The notes under the pieces are model-generated. The model was given only the letters and a program-made list of their open reading frames with translations, did not search any database and was not told the DNA's origin. This document shows positions 50,968 through 59,134 of a stretch of 64,000 nucleotides of DNA, piece by piece. Every line of letters begins with the position of its first letter. Positions within the stretch are counted from its first letter, which is position 1. The translations under genes and the position numbers were made by a program. Source of the DNA: Rhodospirillales bacterium (GTDB lineage: Bacteria > Pseudomonadota > Alphaproteobacteria > Acetobacterales > Acetobacteraceae); the NCBI GenBank assembly GCA_947447625.1, contig CANFKS010000004.1:23921-87920 (forward strand), in the 5' to 3' direction.

Positions 50968-51705
50968 TCAGCGGCCCTTGAACTGAGGGGGGCGTTTTTC
51001 CTTGAAGGCGGCAACGCCTTCCTTGATGTCCTCGCTGGCGCGGACCGCGGTGAGGGGGACGGAGGCCCAGACCATGCGTTCGACGGGGCCGCGGGGCATG
51101 ATGTCCTCGACGACGAAGCGCTTGAGGGTGTGAAGCACGAGGGGGGCCATTTTGGCGAGTTCCATGGCCATGGCGACGGCTTCGGTTTCGTGGCTGCCGT
51201 TTTCGACAACCTTGTTGACGAAGCCGACCTGGTAGGCGCGTTCGGCGGAGACCTTGGTGCCGAGAAGCATGATTTCCATGGCCAGATGGTGCGGCATGCG
51301 GGTGACGAGGGAGGAGATCATGCCGGCCGTGATGCCCATTTTGGCTTCGGGGTAGTAGAAGACGGTGCTGTCGGAGGAGACCAGCAGGTCGCACATCATG
51401 ACCATCACGATGGCGCCGCCGACGCACCAGCCGGAGGTGGCGGCGATGACGGGTTTTTCGGTTTTGAAGCCGACCGTCGGGATGGCGCGCCACAATTCGG
51501 GCAGGTCGGTGATATCGGCGCCCGACGAGAAGGCCTTGTCGCCGGCCGCGGACAGGACGGCGACGCGCTGGTCCGAGGCGTCAAAGGCGATGAAGGCGGC
51601 CTGGATTTCCTCGGCGACGCCTTTGCTGATGGCGTTGAGGCGTTCGGGGCGGTTGATGCGGATGATGCGGACCGGACCCTGGTCTTCGACGACGACGACG
51701 GACAT
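50968..51705 (-). CDS. Enoyl-CoA hydratase/isomerase family protein
   Basis: 245 residues from ATG 51705, with AGAGGAAC before it. Crotonase marks: IIRINRPERLNAISKG, AFSSGADITDLPEL (oxyanion region), SGWCVGGAIVMVMMCDLLVS (second oxyanion loop), and FYYPEAKMGITAG. The Glu usual in the GGG(C)E loop is not obvious, so it may be an isomerase or lyase. First gene of the leftward operon that continues with CoA-transferase, ThDP subunits, FucU and the aldo/keto reductase. Confidence 0.88.
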   Translation of the reverse strand: MSVVVVEDQGPVRIIRINRPERLNAISKGVAEEIQAAFIAFDASDQRVAVLSAAGDKAFSSGADITDLPELWRAIPTVGFKTEKPVIAATSGWCVGGAIVMVMMCDLLVSSDSTVFYYPEAKMGITAGMISSLVTRMPHHLAMEIMLLGTKVSAERAYQVGFVNKVVENGSHETEAVAMAMELAKMAPLVLHTLKRFVVEDIMPRGPVERMVWASVPLTAVRASEDIKEGVAAFKEKRPPQFKGR

Positions 51706-51767
51706 GCGATGTTCCTCTGGACGTATTGCGCGGCATTTCGCCACAGGCGGACGGGATTGGGAAGGCC

Positions 51768-51915
51768 AGAGCGGGATGGCTTCGATCGGCAACGGCCTCC
51801 CGCGCTGGCTCTTTGTTTGCCCGCGCGGGCTCGTTGTTTGCCCGCGCCGGCTCTTTGTTTGATCGTCCGGTTCAGAGTTTTGGCGGTTCCGTCAAAACTC
51901 TGAACCGGGCTCTGG
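51768..51915 (+). repeat. Family B composite-hairpin repeat, copy B4, with internal triplication
   Basis: AGAGCGGGATGGCTTC starts the element. The linker is amplified: GGCTCTTTGTTTGCCCGCGC at 51807-51826, again at 51828-51847 (one change), then GGCTCTTTGTTTG at 51849-51861, a 21-base period. Hairpin 2 has 19-base arms, CCGGTTCAGAGTTTTGGCG (51867-) and its complement to 51908. Ends GGCTCT. Confidence 0.8.
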
Positions 51916-51929
51916 GCTTCCCGCAAAGA

Positions 51930-52724
51930 TCAGGCTTCGAGAACCTGGCGGGGGCGGTAGATGGCGGTGTGGGCGATGCGGGCGATGGGGCGGGTGTCGG
52001 CAAGGACCAGGGCGTCGAGTTCGACGAAAAGGTGGCCTTTGTGTTCGTAGTTGCGGGCGACGCGGGCGCGCACGGTGAGGGTTTCGTCGATGTGCCCGGC
52101 GGCGCGGTTTTGCACTTTGCTGCCGACATGGATCCAGGGGCCGAGGGCGACGTTGTGGGTGAGGGCCCAGTTGCAGGTGCGCAGGATGAGGCCGGGGTGG
52201 ATGAGGCCTTCGCCGGGGTAGAGCGGGTCGGTTTCGCGGACGTCGTTGTAGTACTGGGCGGCGAATTCAGGGGTGACGTGGAGCGGGGTGATGCCGAGCC
52301 AGAGGCCCTCGGCCAGGGTTTCGGGGCTGGCCGGGGGGCGGGCTTCGGGCGGGGCGGGGGGGATGGGCCAGGCGGCCAGGTCGGGGGCGGGTGTGGCGGG
52401 CGGCAGGGCGGCGGTGGCGGTTGCGCAGAGATTGCCCTGGCTCTGCACGCGCAAGGCGAGGCCCGATGCGTCGGGGCTTGCGGTGATGATCGCGCGTTCG
52501 CCGTCATAGACCGGTTTGCCGAAGCGGCATTCGGCGGTGCCGTGTTCGAGCCAGGCGCGGCCCCAATGGGCGACGGGGGGATGGGTGATGTAGGCGTAGA
52601 CGTCGACACCCGGAACGAGGCCGCCGGTGAAGCCGAAGCGGCGGGCGACGGTGTCGTCGTGGATCCGGTTTTCGGAGTGCTTGGCGGTGTTGTAGGCTTC
52701 GACCGCGTAGGGGGCGGGCTGCAT
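51930..52724 (-). CDS. Hot-dog-fold (MaoC-like) dehydratase or thioesterase
   Basis: 264 residues. Double hot-dog protein: the first half holds FTGGLVPGVDVYAYITHPPV, close to MaoC/FAS dehydratase loops, and the second half YPGEGLIHPGLILRTCNWAL and WIHVGSKVQNR. No Asp/His pair in the exact MaoC spacing can be confirmed by eye. GAGAGGAAG stands upstream. Enoyl-CoA hydration is inferred from the fold. It is separated from the operon by repeat B4 but on the same strand. Confidence 0.75.
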   Translation of the reverse strand: MQPAPYAVEAYNTAKHSENRIHDDTVARRFGFTGGLVPGVDVYAYITHPPVAHWGRAWLEHGTAECRFGKPVYDGERAIITASPDASGLALRVQSQGNLCATATAALPPATPAPDLAAWPIPPAPPEARPPASPETLAEGLWLGITPLHVTPEFAAQYYNDVRETDPLYPGEGLIHPGLILRTCNWALTHNVALGPWIHVGSKVQNRAAGHIDETLTVRARVARNYEHKGHLFVELDALVLADTRPIARIAHTAIYRPRQVLEA

Positions 52725-52791
52725 TGTGACGCTTCCTCTCGACGTTTTTTGCACCTTGGGCAGTCGTGGCGCGCGAAGCAACGGGGGGCGG

Positions 52792-53760
52792 TTAGGCGAA
52801 GGCGCGGCTGAACGTGGCGGGATCGATGTTGCCGCCGCTGAGGACGACGCCGGTGATTTTGCCCTTGGCGTCGAATTTTCCGGCCAGCAGGGCGGCCAGG
52901 GCAACGGCCCCGCCGGGTTCGACGACCAGTTTGAGGTGGCGGAAGGCGAAGGCGATGGCGGCGAGGACTTCGGCGTCGCTGACCGCGAGGCCGCCGGCAA
53001 GGCGGGGTTGGTTGACCTCGAAGGTGAGGCGGCCGGGGGATTTGGACAGCAGGGCGTCGCAGAGGGTTGAGCCGCCCGGGGCGTTGGTTTCGCGGGCGCC
53101 GGAAATCAGGGAGCGGGCGGTGTCGTCCCAGTCCTCGGGTTCGACGGCGTAGAGGGCGGTGCTGGGCGAGGCGCCTTCGAGGCCGAGGGCGCAGCCGGCG
53201 ATGAGGCCGCCGCCGCCGGTGCAGACCAGCATGGCATCCATGGTGAAGCCGGCGTGTCGCGCGTCCTCGACGAGTTCGAGGGCGAGGGTGCCTTGGCCGG
53301 CGATGACGTCTTCATGGTCGAAGGGGGGGACCAGGATGGCGCCGGTGCGATCGGCGAAGGCCCGGGTGATGGCGTCACGGTCGTCGTTGTGGCGGTTGTA
53401 GTGGATGATGTCGGCGCCCCAGGCGCGGGTGCTGTCGATTTTGATGCGGGGGGCATCGTCCGGCATGAAGACGGTGGCGTGGGCGCCGATGCTGGCGGCG
53501 GCGCAGGCGGTGGCCTGGCCGTGGTTGCCGGAGGAGTGGGTGACGACTCCGGCGCGGCGTTCGGGCTCGGTGAGGCGCAGGATGGCGTTGGTGGCGCCGC
53601 GGAGTTTGAAGCTGCCGGTGCGTTGCAGGGGTTCGGGCTTGATGAGGATGGTGCCGCCGGTGGCATCGTCAAGCGCGCGGTGCCGGAGCATCGGGGTGCG
53701 CACGATGTGCGGGGTGATGCGGGCGCGGGCGGCCTGGACGTCGTCGTGGGTGGGCAGCAT
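52792..53760 (-). CDS. Threonine/serine dehydratase (PLP-dependent)
   Basis: 322 residues. Schiff-base Lys52 in QRTGSFKLRGATNAI, THSSGNHGQATACAA (PLP contact), phosphate loop CTGGGGLIAGCALGL, and C-terminal VEPGGAVALAALLAGK. No ACT regulatory domain, so a catabolic-type enzyme: deaminates threonine or serine to the 2-oxo acid. It could feed 2-oxo acids to nearby ThDP enzymes. Eleven bases follow the GT39 gene. Confidence 0.9.
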   Translation of the reverse strand: MLPTHDDVQAARARITPHIVRTPMLRHRALDDATGGTILIKPEPLQRTGSFKLRGATNAILRLTEPERRAGVVTHSSGNHGQATACAAASIGAHATVFMPDDAPRIKIDSTRAWGADIIHYNRHNDDRDAITRAFADRTGAILVPPFDHEDVIAGQGTLALELVEDARHAGFTMDAMLVCTGGGGLIAGCALGLEGASPSTALYAVEPEDWDDTARSLISGARETNAPGGSTLCDALLSKSPGRLTFEVNQPRLAGGLAVSDAEVLAAIAFAFRHLKLVVEPGGAVALAALLAGKFDAKGKITGVVLSGGNIDPATFSRAFA

Positions 53761-53771
53761 GGGTTTGGTCC

Positions 53772-55250
53772 TCAGCGAGGTCGGGGGAGCGTGACGAGGG
53801 GGACGGGGCCCGGTGGGGTCCGTCCGGTGACACGATAGAGCCGGAAGGCTTCCGCCGTCATCCCATTGCGGGTGCGCTCGATGAGGAGGGGGCGGGCGAT
53901 TTCGGACCAGTCGGCGGGCTCGGGCGCGTCATCGCGGCGGGCGGAGCGCAGGAGGAGGCCGGTTTGGCCGGCGATGGCGGGGCGGGCGTCGGGCAGGGCG
54001 AAGAAGCGCCAGCGGTCCTCGATGGCGTAGACCTTGGTGGTGGGGGGCAGGAGGAGGGCGAGGAGGGCGGCGTGGCCGTAATTGTCTGAGGCGATGAAGG
54101 CGGCATGGGTGCGGCTGCGTTCGGCTTCGATGTCATGGGCCAGGGCGGTCCAGCCGCCGAGGCGCAGCAGAGTGGGGTCGAGGCGCATCGGCAGCGGGAG
54201 GGGGGCGAAGCTGGCCTGGGTCCAGGCGATGAGGGTAAGGGTGAGGCCGAGCAGGGCGGCGGGGCGGATCAGGCGGGGCCAGTTTCCAGGCAGGCCTGCG
54301 GCGGCGATGGCGGCGGCGGGGTAGATGATGGCGGGCCAGTTGGCCTGGACCCGATCGCCCAGGGCGTGTTGGGCGAAGACCAGGAGGGGGAGTGCCGTCA
54401 GGGCAACGAGCAGGGTCCAGGCGGCGGTGCCGGACAGCGCGCGCCGTGTGGCAAAGCCGATGCCGGCGAGGCAGAGGGCGAAGATCAGGGGGGTGGCGAG
54501 GCCGGCCTGGCCGCCGATGAGTTCGCCGAGAAATTGCGGGGCGCGCGAGAGGTCGAACACCCCTGCCCTGCCGCCCTGTTTGGCGAAGCTGGCCCAGTCG
54601 TGCTCGGCGTTCCACAGCAGAACAGGGGCAAACACGGCGAGGGCCAGCAGGGCGGCAAGCCAAGGCTGGGGCCGGCGCAGCCAGGGGCGGATGGTGGGCG
54701 TGGCGAGGGTCCAGGCCGCGATGCCGGCGCCGAGGAGGAGGCCGGTGTATTTGGATGCAAGCGTCAGGCCGAGGGCGGCGCCGGCGGCAAGCCACCAGGC
54801 GCCGTTGCCGGTGGCGACGAGACGGGCGAGGGCAAAGAGGGTGACGGTCCAGAAGAAGAGGACGGGGGTGTCGGGCGTCATCGTCACGGCACCGACGCCG
54901 AACAGGAGGGTGCTGTTGAGCAGGATGGCGGCGATCAGGCCGGCGTTGCGCCCGGGCAGCAGGTCATCGCCGGCGCGGACCAGCAGGACGGCGCCGAGTG
55001 CGGCGCTGAGCGGGGCGAGGAGGCGGATGCCGAGCGGGGTGTCACCGGCGAGTGCGGTGCCGAGATGGATCCACAGGGCAACCATGGGGGGGTGATCGAG
55101 ATAGCCGGGGGCAAGGGCGCGGGACCAGACCCAGTAATAGGCTTCGTCCGGCGCGAGCGGCATGAGGGTGGCGATGGCGAGGCGAGCCCCGGTGAGGCCG
55201 AGCAGCCAGAGCCAGGGGCGGGCCAGGAGGGGCGGCACGGACCGGCTCAC
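53772..55250 (-). CDS. GT39-type (ArnT/PMT-like) membrane glycosyltransferase
   Basis: 492 residues with about eleven TM helices. LAPDEAYYWVWSRALAPGYLDHPP is the ArnT/GT39 signature with the catalytic Asp in PDEAYYW. NAEHDWASFAKQGGR and GDRVQANWPAIIYPA also fit. It transfers a sugar from a polyprenyl-phosphate donor at the periplasmic face, as in lipid A or glycan modification. It is coupled to Lrp and threonine dehydratase only by proximity (22 and 11 bases). Confidence 0.88.
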   Translation of the reverse strand: MSRSVPPLLARPWLWLLGLTGARLAIATLMPLAPDEAYYWVWSRALAPGYLDHPPMVALWIHLGTALAGDTPLGIRLLAPLSAALGAVLLVRAGDDLLPGRNAGLIAAILLNSTLLFGVGAVTMTPDTPVLFFWTVTLFALARLVATGNGAWWLAAGAALGLTLASKYTGLLLGAGIAAWTLATPTIRPWLRRPQPWLAALLALAVFAPVLLWNAEHDWASFAKQGGRAGVFDLSRAPQFLGELIGGQAGLATPLIFALCLAGIGFATRRALSGTAAWTLLVALTALPLLVFAQHALGDRVQANWPAIIYPAAAIAAAGLPGNWPRLIRPAALLGLTLTLIAWTQASFAPLPLPMRLDPTLLRLGGWTALAHDIEAERSRTHAAFIASDNYGHAALLALLLPPTTKVYAIEDRWRFFALPDARPAIAGQTGLLLRSARRDDAPEPADWSEIARPLLIERTRNGMTAEAFRLYRVTGRTPPGPVPLVTLPRPR

Positions 55251-55272
55251 GCTGCGCGCCGCCCGGCGCCTG

Positions 55273-55764
55273 TCAGAACGGCACGCCGGCGAGGCTGCGG
55301 CTGGTGCGAATGGTTTGGAGGGTCTGCACTTTGGAGACGTTGGGCGCGCCGGTCAGGCGGGTGGTGAGTTGGTTTTCGTGGGCGGTGTCGCGGGCGACGA
55401 GTTTGATGAGGAAGTCCCCACCGCCGCGGATCATGTGGCATTCGCGGACCTCGGGCCAGCTGGCCACCAGGGTTTCGAAGGCGGCGAGCACCAGTTCCTT
55501 CTGGCTTTCGAGGCCGACGATGGCGAAGAAGGTGATTTCCCAGCCGAGCATCTGGGGGTCGGTGTCGGCGTGGTAGCCGCGGATCAGGCCGGCCTCTTCG
55601 AGGCGGCGGACACGGCGCAGGCAGGGGGGTGCCGAGATGCCGGCGCGGCGGGCGAGTTCGACGTTGGTCATGCGCCCGTCGGCCTGGAGTTCGGACAGGA
55701 TCCGCCGGTCGATGGCATCAAGGACATTGCTGCCGCTCGAAGGGTCTTGCGGTTGGAGCTTCAT
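55273..55764 (-). CDS. Lrp/AsnC-family regulator
   Basis: 163 residues. AsnC-type HTH: LDAIDRRILSELQADGRMTN, RRAGISAPPCLRRVRRLEEA, then a RAM effector domain with VASWPEVRECHMIRGGGDFL. It senses an amino acid and probably controls itself; the 174-base region before it, shared with trxB, is the likely site. Followed by GT39 and threonine dehydratase on the same strand, which fits amino-acid-responsive control. Confidence 0.92.
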   Translation of the reverse strand: MKLQPQDPSSGSNVLDAIDRRILSELQADGRMTNVELARRAGISAPPCLRRVRRLEEAGLIRGYHADTDPQMLGWEITFFAIVGLESQKELVLAAFETLVASWPEVRECHMIRGGGDFLIKLVARDTAHENQLTTRLTGAPNVSKVQTLQTIRTSRSLAGVPF

Positions 55765-55938
55765 TGGGGTGCTTCTGGCTAAGGCGGGGGGCGACTCGCG
55801 GCCGCATGTTTCGGGTACGTGTGGTTTGACGAAATATTATTGCCCATACCCGATACCGCAAGGGCAAGGCCATGAGGTTTCTTGATCCTGCCATCAGTCC
55901 GGCCGATATGAGGTGGGAAACCTGGAGCGGAAACCGCG

Positions 55939-56898
55939 ATGCACGTCACTCATCATACCCGTGTCCTGATCATCGGAGCCGGCCCCGCCGGCTACACGGC
56001 GGCGATCTATGCGGCGCGTGCTGCGCTCAAGCCGATGCTGGTGGCCGGATTGCAGCCGGGGGGGCAACTGACCATCACCACCGAGGTGGAGAACTATCCC
56101 GGGTTCGCCGAGGCGGTGCAGGGACCGTGGCTGATGGAGCAGATGGCGGCGCAGGCGGCGCATGTCGGCACGGCAATGGTGGATGACCTGATCGTGGCGG
56201 TCGATTTTTCGGTGCGGCCGTTCCGCTGCGTGGGCGACTCGGGGGATATTTATCTGGCCGACTCGGTGATTATCGCGACCGGGGCGCAGGCGCGGTGGCT
56301 CGGGCTCGATTCGGAGAAGAAATTCCAAGGTTTCGGCGTTTCGGCCTGCGCGACATGCGATGGATTTTTCTTTCGAGAAAAACATGTCGCGGTGATCGGC
56401 GGGGGCAATACGGCGGTCGAGGAGGCACTGTATTTGACGCATCATGCGGCCACGGTGACGGTGATCCATCGGCGCGACAGCTTCCGGGCCGAGCGGATTT
56501 TGCAGCAGCGGCTGGCGGCCAATCCGAAGGTGCGGGTGATCTGGGATACGGTGGTAGAAGAGATCACGGGAACGGATAAACCCTCTGTCGTCAATGGGTT
56601 GATGCTGCGCAACGCAAAGACTGGCGTGGCTTCGGCCCTGGCGGTGGATGGGGTTTTCATTGCAATCGGGCATACGCCGACGACCCAGGTGTTCCGCGAT
56701 CAGGTGGTATGCGATGCCGAGGGATACGTGGTAACAGAGCCCGGCACCACGCGGACGTCGGTGTCTGGCGTGTTCGCCGCCGGAGATGTTCAGGACAAAA
56801 TATGGCGTCAGGCGGTGACGGCGGCGGGCACTGGATGCATGGCAGCGCTTGAAGTCGAGAAGTGGTTGGCCGAACATGTGTCTGAATCTGTTGCTTAA
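55939..56898 (+). CDS. trxB: Thioredoxin reductase
   Basis: 319 residues. FAD motif GAGPAG (13-18), the redox disulfide CATC (137-140) in SACATCDGFFFREK, NADPH motif IGGGNTAVEEAL, and C-terminal GVFAAGDVQDKIWRQAVTAAGTG. Full length. It passes NADPH electrons to thioredoxin. GGAGCGG lies before the ATG. Followed by a LysR gene, a conserved pairing in related bacteria. Divergent from the Lrp gene. Confidence 0.95.
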   Translation: MHVTHHTRVLIIGAGPAGYTAAIYAARAALKPMLVAGLQPGGQLTITTEVENYPGFAEAVQGPWLMEQMAAQAAHVGTAMVDDLIVAVDFSVRPFRCVGDSGDIYLADSVIIATGAQARWLGLDSEKKFQGFGVSACATCDGFFFREKHVAVIGGGNTAVEEALYLTHHAATVTVIHRRDSFRAERILQQRLAANPKVRVIWDTVVEEITGTDKPSVVNGLMLRNAKTGVASALAVDGVFIAIGHTPTTQVFRDQVVCDAEGYVVTEPGTTRTSVSGVFAAGDVQDKIWRQAVTAAGTGCMAALEVEKWLAEHVSESVA

Positions 56899-56970
56899 GC
56901 GTATAGTGATGAGCCGGATCTTCGGCGGAGCAGTTGCTGCCCGCCCGATCTGGCGGGGGATGAGGGTGTG

Positions 56971-57855
56971 ATGGACTGGGACAAGCTTCGCGTTTTTCAC
57001 GCGGTGGCGGAGGCAGGCAGCTTCACGCATGCCGGAGACACGCTCAATCTGAGCCAATCGGCCGTATCGCGGCAGATATCGGCGTTGGAAGAGACGCTCC
57101 AGGTGCCGCTGTTTCATCGCCATGCGCGAGGGCTGATTCTGACGGAACAGGGCGAGAGCCTGAACCGGACGGTGCGCGAGGTGTTCGCCAAGCTCGCGAT
57201 GACCGAGGCGCTGCTGACCGAGAGCAAGGAGAAGCCGGCCGGGCGGCTCAAGATCACCACCACGGTGGGGTTTGGGGCAAAGTGGCTGGCACCGCGGCTG
57301 AAAGAGTTCCTCGACCAGTATCCGGATGTTCAGGTGCAGCTGCTGCTCGATGACGGGGATCTGGATCTTGCGATGCGCGAGGCCGATGTGGCGATACGCA
57401 TGCACCCGCCCAAGCAGCCTGACCTGGTGCAGCGGCATTTGATGGCGATCGACTGGCAGGTGATGGCGTCGCCCGATTACATCAAGCGGCATGGCGCACC
57501 CACCCGCGTGGAGGATCTGGACAATCATCGCCTGGTGCTGTTCGGAGATTATCGACCGCCGATCAATGACATGAACTGGCTCGCAGAGGCCGGGCGTCGC
57601 CCGGGGAGCCCGCGGCGTGGGCTGCTCGAGGTGAATTCGGTGGCGGCGATGGTTTCGGCGGTGAAGACCGGCGTGGGGATCGCGGCGTTGCCAGACTATA
57701 TGCATGGCGACAGCGAGGGCCTGGTGCGGGTGCTGACCGATGTGCGGGCCCCGAAGGTGGACGTGTTCTTCGTCTATCCGGAGGAGTTGCGGAATTCGAA
57801 GCGGGTCGCGGTGTTCCGTGACTTCCTGCTGGCGAAGCTGGCGCAGCGGGGCTGA
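56971..57855 (+). CDS. LysR-family regulator
   Basis: 294 residues from ATG 56971; GTG 56968 directly before it is possible. HTH: LRVFHAVAEAGSFTHAGDTL, NLSQSAVSRQISALEETLQV. The effector domain includes LKITTTVGFGAKWLAPRL and VKTGVGIAALPDYMHGD. It lies 72 bases after trxB. Target and ligand unknown; control of trxB or a redox regulon is inferred. A 25-base tandem duplication runs over its stop codon. Confidence 0.92.
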   Translation: MDWDKLRVFHAVAEAGSFTHAGDTLNLSQSAVSRQISALEETLQVPLFHRHARGLILTEQGESLNRTVREVFAKLAMTEALLTESKEKPAGRLKITTTVGFGAKWLAPRLKEFLDQYPDVQVQLLLDDGDLDLAMREADVAIRMHPPKQPDLVQRHLMAIDWQVMASPDYIKRHGAPTRVEDLDNHRLVLFGDYRPPINDMNWLAEAGRRPGSPRRGLLEVNSVAAMVSAVKTGVGIAALPDYMHGDSEGLVRVLTDVRAPKVDVFFVYPEELRNSKRVAVFRDFLLAKLAQRG

Positions 57856-57899
57856 CGCCAAGATGGCGCAGCGGGGCTGACGCCAAGATGGCGCAGCGG
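57841..57899. repeat. 25-base direct tandem repeat over the lysR stop codon
   Basis: GCGCAGCGGGGCTGACGCCA with a short AGATG tail occurs at 57841-57865 and 57866-57890, with a partial third copy at 57891-57899. The TGA stop lies in the first unit and again in the second. It is a recent local slippage product. Confidence 0.85.
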
Positions 57900-57919
57900 A
57901 CTCTCGGCTGAAATAAATG

Positions 57920-57949
57920 ACCCCCGCGGTTTTGGCCGCGGGGGTTTTT
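57920..57949 (+). terminator. Rho-independent terminator after lysR
   Basis: CCCCCGCGGTTTTGGCCGCGGGGG followed by TTTTTC: a nine-base or longer GC stem and a T run. It ends the trxB-lysR unit. Confidence 0.85.
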
Positions 57950-57955
57950 CGTTTT

Positions 57956-57994
57956 GAGCGGGATGACGTCTCGGTTCGGTTGAACGAGGCTCTA
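57956..57994 (+). repeat. Degenerate family B fragment, copy B5
   Basis: GAGCGGGATGACGTCTCGG then GAACGAGGCTCTA keeps the outer edges of the element (GAGCGGGATG and GGCTCTA), with both hairpins and the linker reduced to about 39 bases. Overlaps the end of the 2-hydroxyacid dehydrogenase by three bases. Confidence 0.4.
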
Positions 57995-58957
57995 CGTGAC
58001 GATTTCAGGGTTCATGACGCGGATCGGGGTACCGGCTTGCCAGGCGCGGATGTTCTCGACGGATTGGAGGTAGAAGCTGCGCATGGTGTCTTGAGTGACG
58101 TAGCCCATGTGGGGGGAGAGGATGGTGTTGGGGAGGCCGCGCAGGGGGTGATCGGCGGCCAGCGGTTCCTCGTCGAACACGTCAAGCGCTGCGACGATGC
58201 GGCCGGAGCGGACGGCTTCGATCAGGGCGGCTTCCTCGATGAGGGGGCCGCGGGAGGTGTTGATCAGGATCGCGCCGGGTTTCATCAGCGCGAGGTCATC
58301 GGCCATCAGGGTGTTGCGGGAGCGCTTGGAGAGGACGAGGTGGAGGCTGATGGCGTCGGATCCGGCGAGGAGGTCCTGCTTGGAGACGCGGGTGACGCCG
58401 ACTTCGGCAGCGCGTTCGTCGGTGAGGTTGGTGGACCAGGCGAGGATGGTCATTCCAAGGGCCTTGGCGTAGCCGGCGACGCGGGCGCCGATGCGGCCAA
58501 GGCCGATCAGGCCCAGGGTGCGGCCATCAAGGCCGAGGCCCGGAGGGATGTTCTGCTGGAAGCGGCCGGCGCGCATTTCGGCATCACCCTGCGGGATGCG
58601 GCGCGCGGCGGCAAGGAGGAGGGCGAGGGCGAGTTCAGGGGTGTCGCTGGCGGAGCCCTGGGAGAGCGTGTTGCAGACGACGATGCCGCGGGCGGTGCAG
58701 GAGGGCGTGTCGACGGCGGCATTGCGCGGGCCGGTGAAGCTCAGGAGTTTGAGGTTGGTGAGGGCGGGGATGACATCGGCGCCGAGCCAGGTGCGCTCGC
58801 GCATGGCGACGATGACGTCAAAGCCGGCCAGCGCGGCGATGGTTTTGGCGGGGCCGCCGAAGCCTTCGCGGTAAAAGACACATTCGGCGCCGAGAGAGGC
58901 CCAGTCGGCAGCGCCCTGGGCGATGCCTTGCCAGTCGTCGAGAATTGCGATGCGCAT
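57992..58957 (-). CDS. D-2-hydroxyacid dehydrogenase family protein
   Basis: 321 residues from ATG 58957, with AGGAGAC upstream. Rossmann loop GLIGLGRIGARVAGYAK, catalytic Arg in NTSRGPLIEE, Glu in FDEEPLAADHPL, His in LSPHMGYV. The family oxidises or reduces D-2-hydroxy acids with NAD(P). The longer frame to 60211 is not credible. It converges on lysR and is divergent from the next dehydrogenase. Confidence 0.92.
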   Translation of the reverse strand: MRIAILDDWQGIAQGAADWASLGAECVFYREGFGGPAKTIAALAGFDVIVAMRERTWLGADVIPALTNLKLLSFTGPRNAAVDTPSCTARGIVVCNTLSQGSASDTPELALALLLAAARRIPQGDAEMRAGRFQQNIPPGLGLDGRTLGLIGLGRIGARVAGYAKALGMTILAWSTNLTDERAAEVGVTRVSKQDLLAGSDAISLHLVLSKRSRNTLMADDLALMKPGAILINTSRGPLIEEAALIEAVRSGRIVAALDVFDEEPLAADHPLRGLPNTILSPHMGYVTQDTMRSFYLQSVENIRAWQAGTPIRVMNPEIVT

Positions 58958-59057
58958 GCGGGTCTCCTCTGTTGCCGGCGAGGGTGCGGCGGGATCGGGC
59001 GGCTGGCAAGATCGGGGGGCGGTTGCCGGGAGCAGGCGGCGATGGTGAATTGCGTTT

Positions 59058-59133
59058 CTAGAGCCCGATGATTTTTGGCGGAACCGCAAAAAATCCGAAT
59101 CAGGCGATCGAACACAGAGCCAGAGCGGGATGC
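59058..59133 (-). repeat. Truncated family B repeat, copy B6 (inverted)
   Basis: CTAGAGCC, hairpin 2 (TTTTTGGCGGAACCGCAAAAA), AATCAGGCGATCGAACACAGA, then only one arm of hairpin 1 (AGAGCGGGATGC). The missing arm is replaced by the start of the next gene; GGGA of the repeat is the likely Shine-Dalgarno of that gene. Confidence 0.75.
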
Positions 59134-59134
59134 T

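Noticed and set aside
50227..51705. IpdAB-EchA20-like steroid ring cleavage set
   Set aside because: The B subunit keeps the SENG glutamate of true CoA-transferases, which IpdB-type enzymes lack, and no IpdC or IpdF partner is present.
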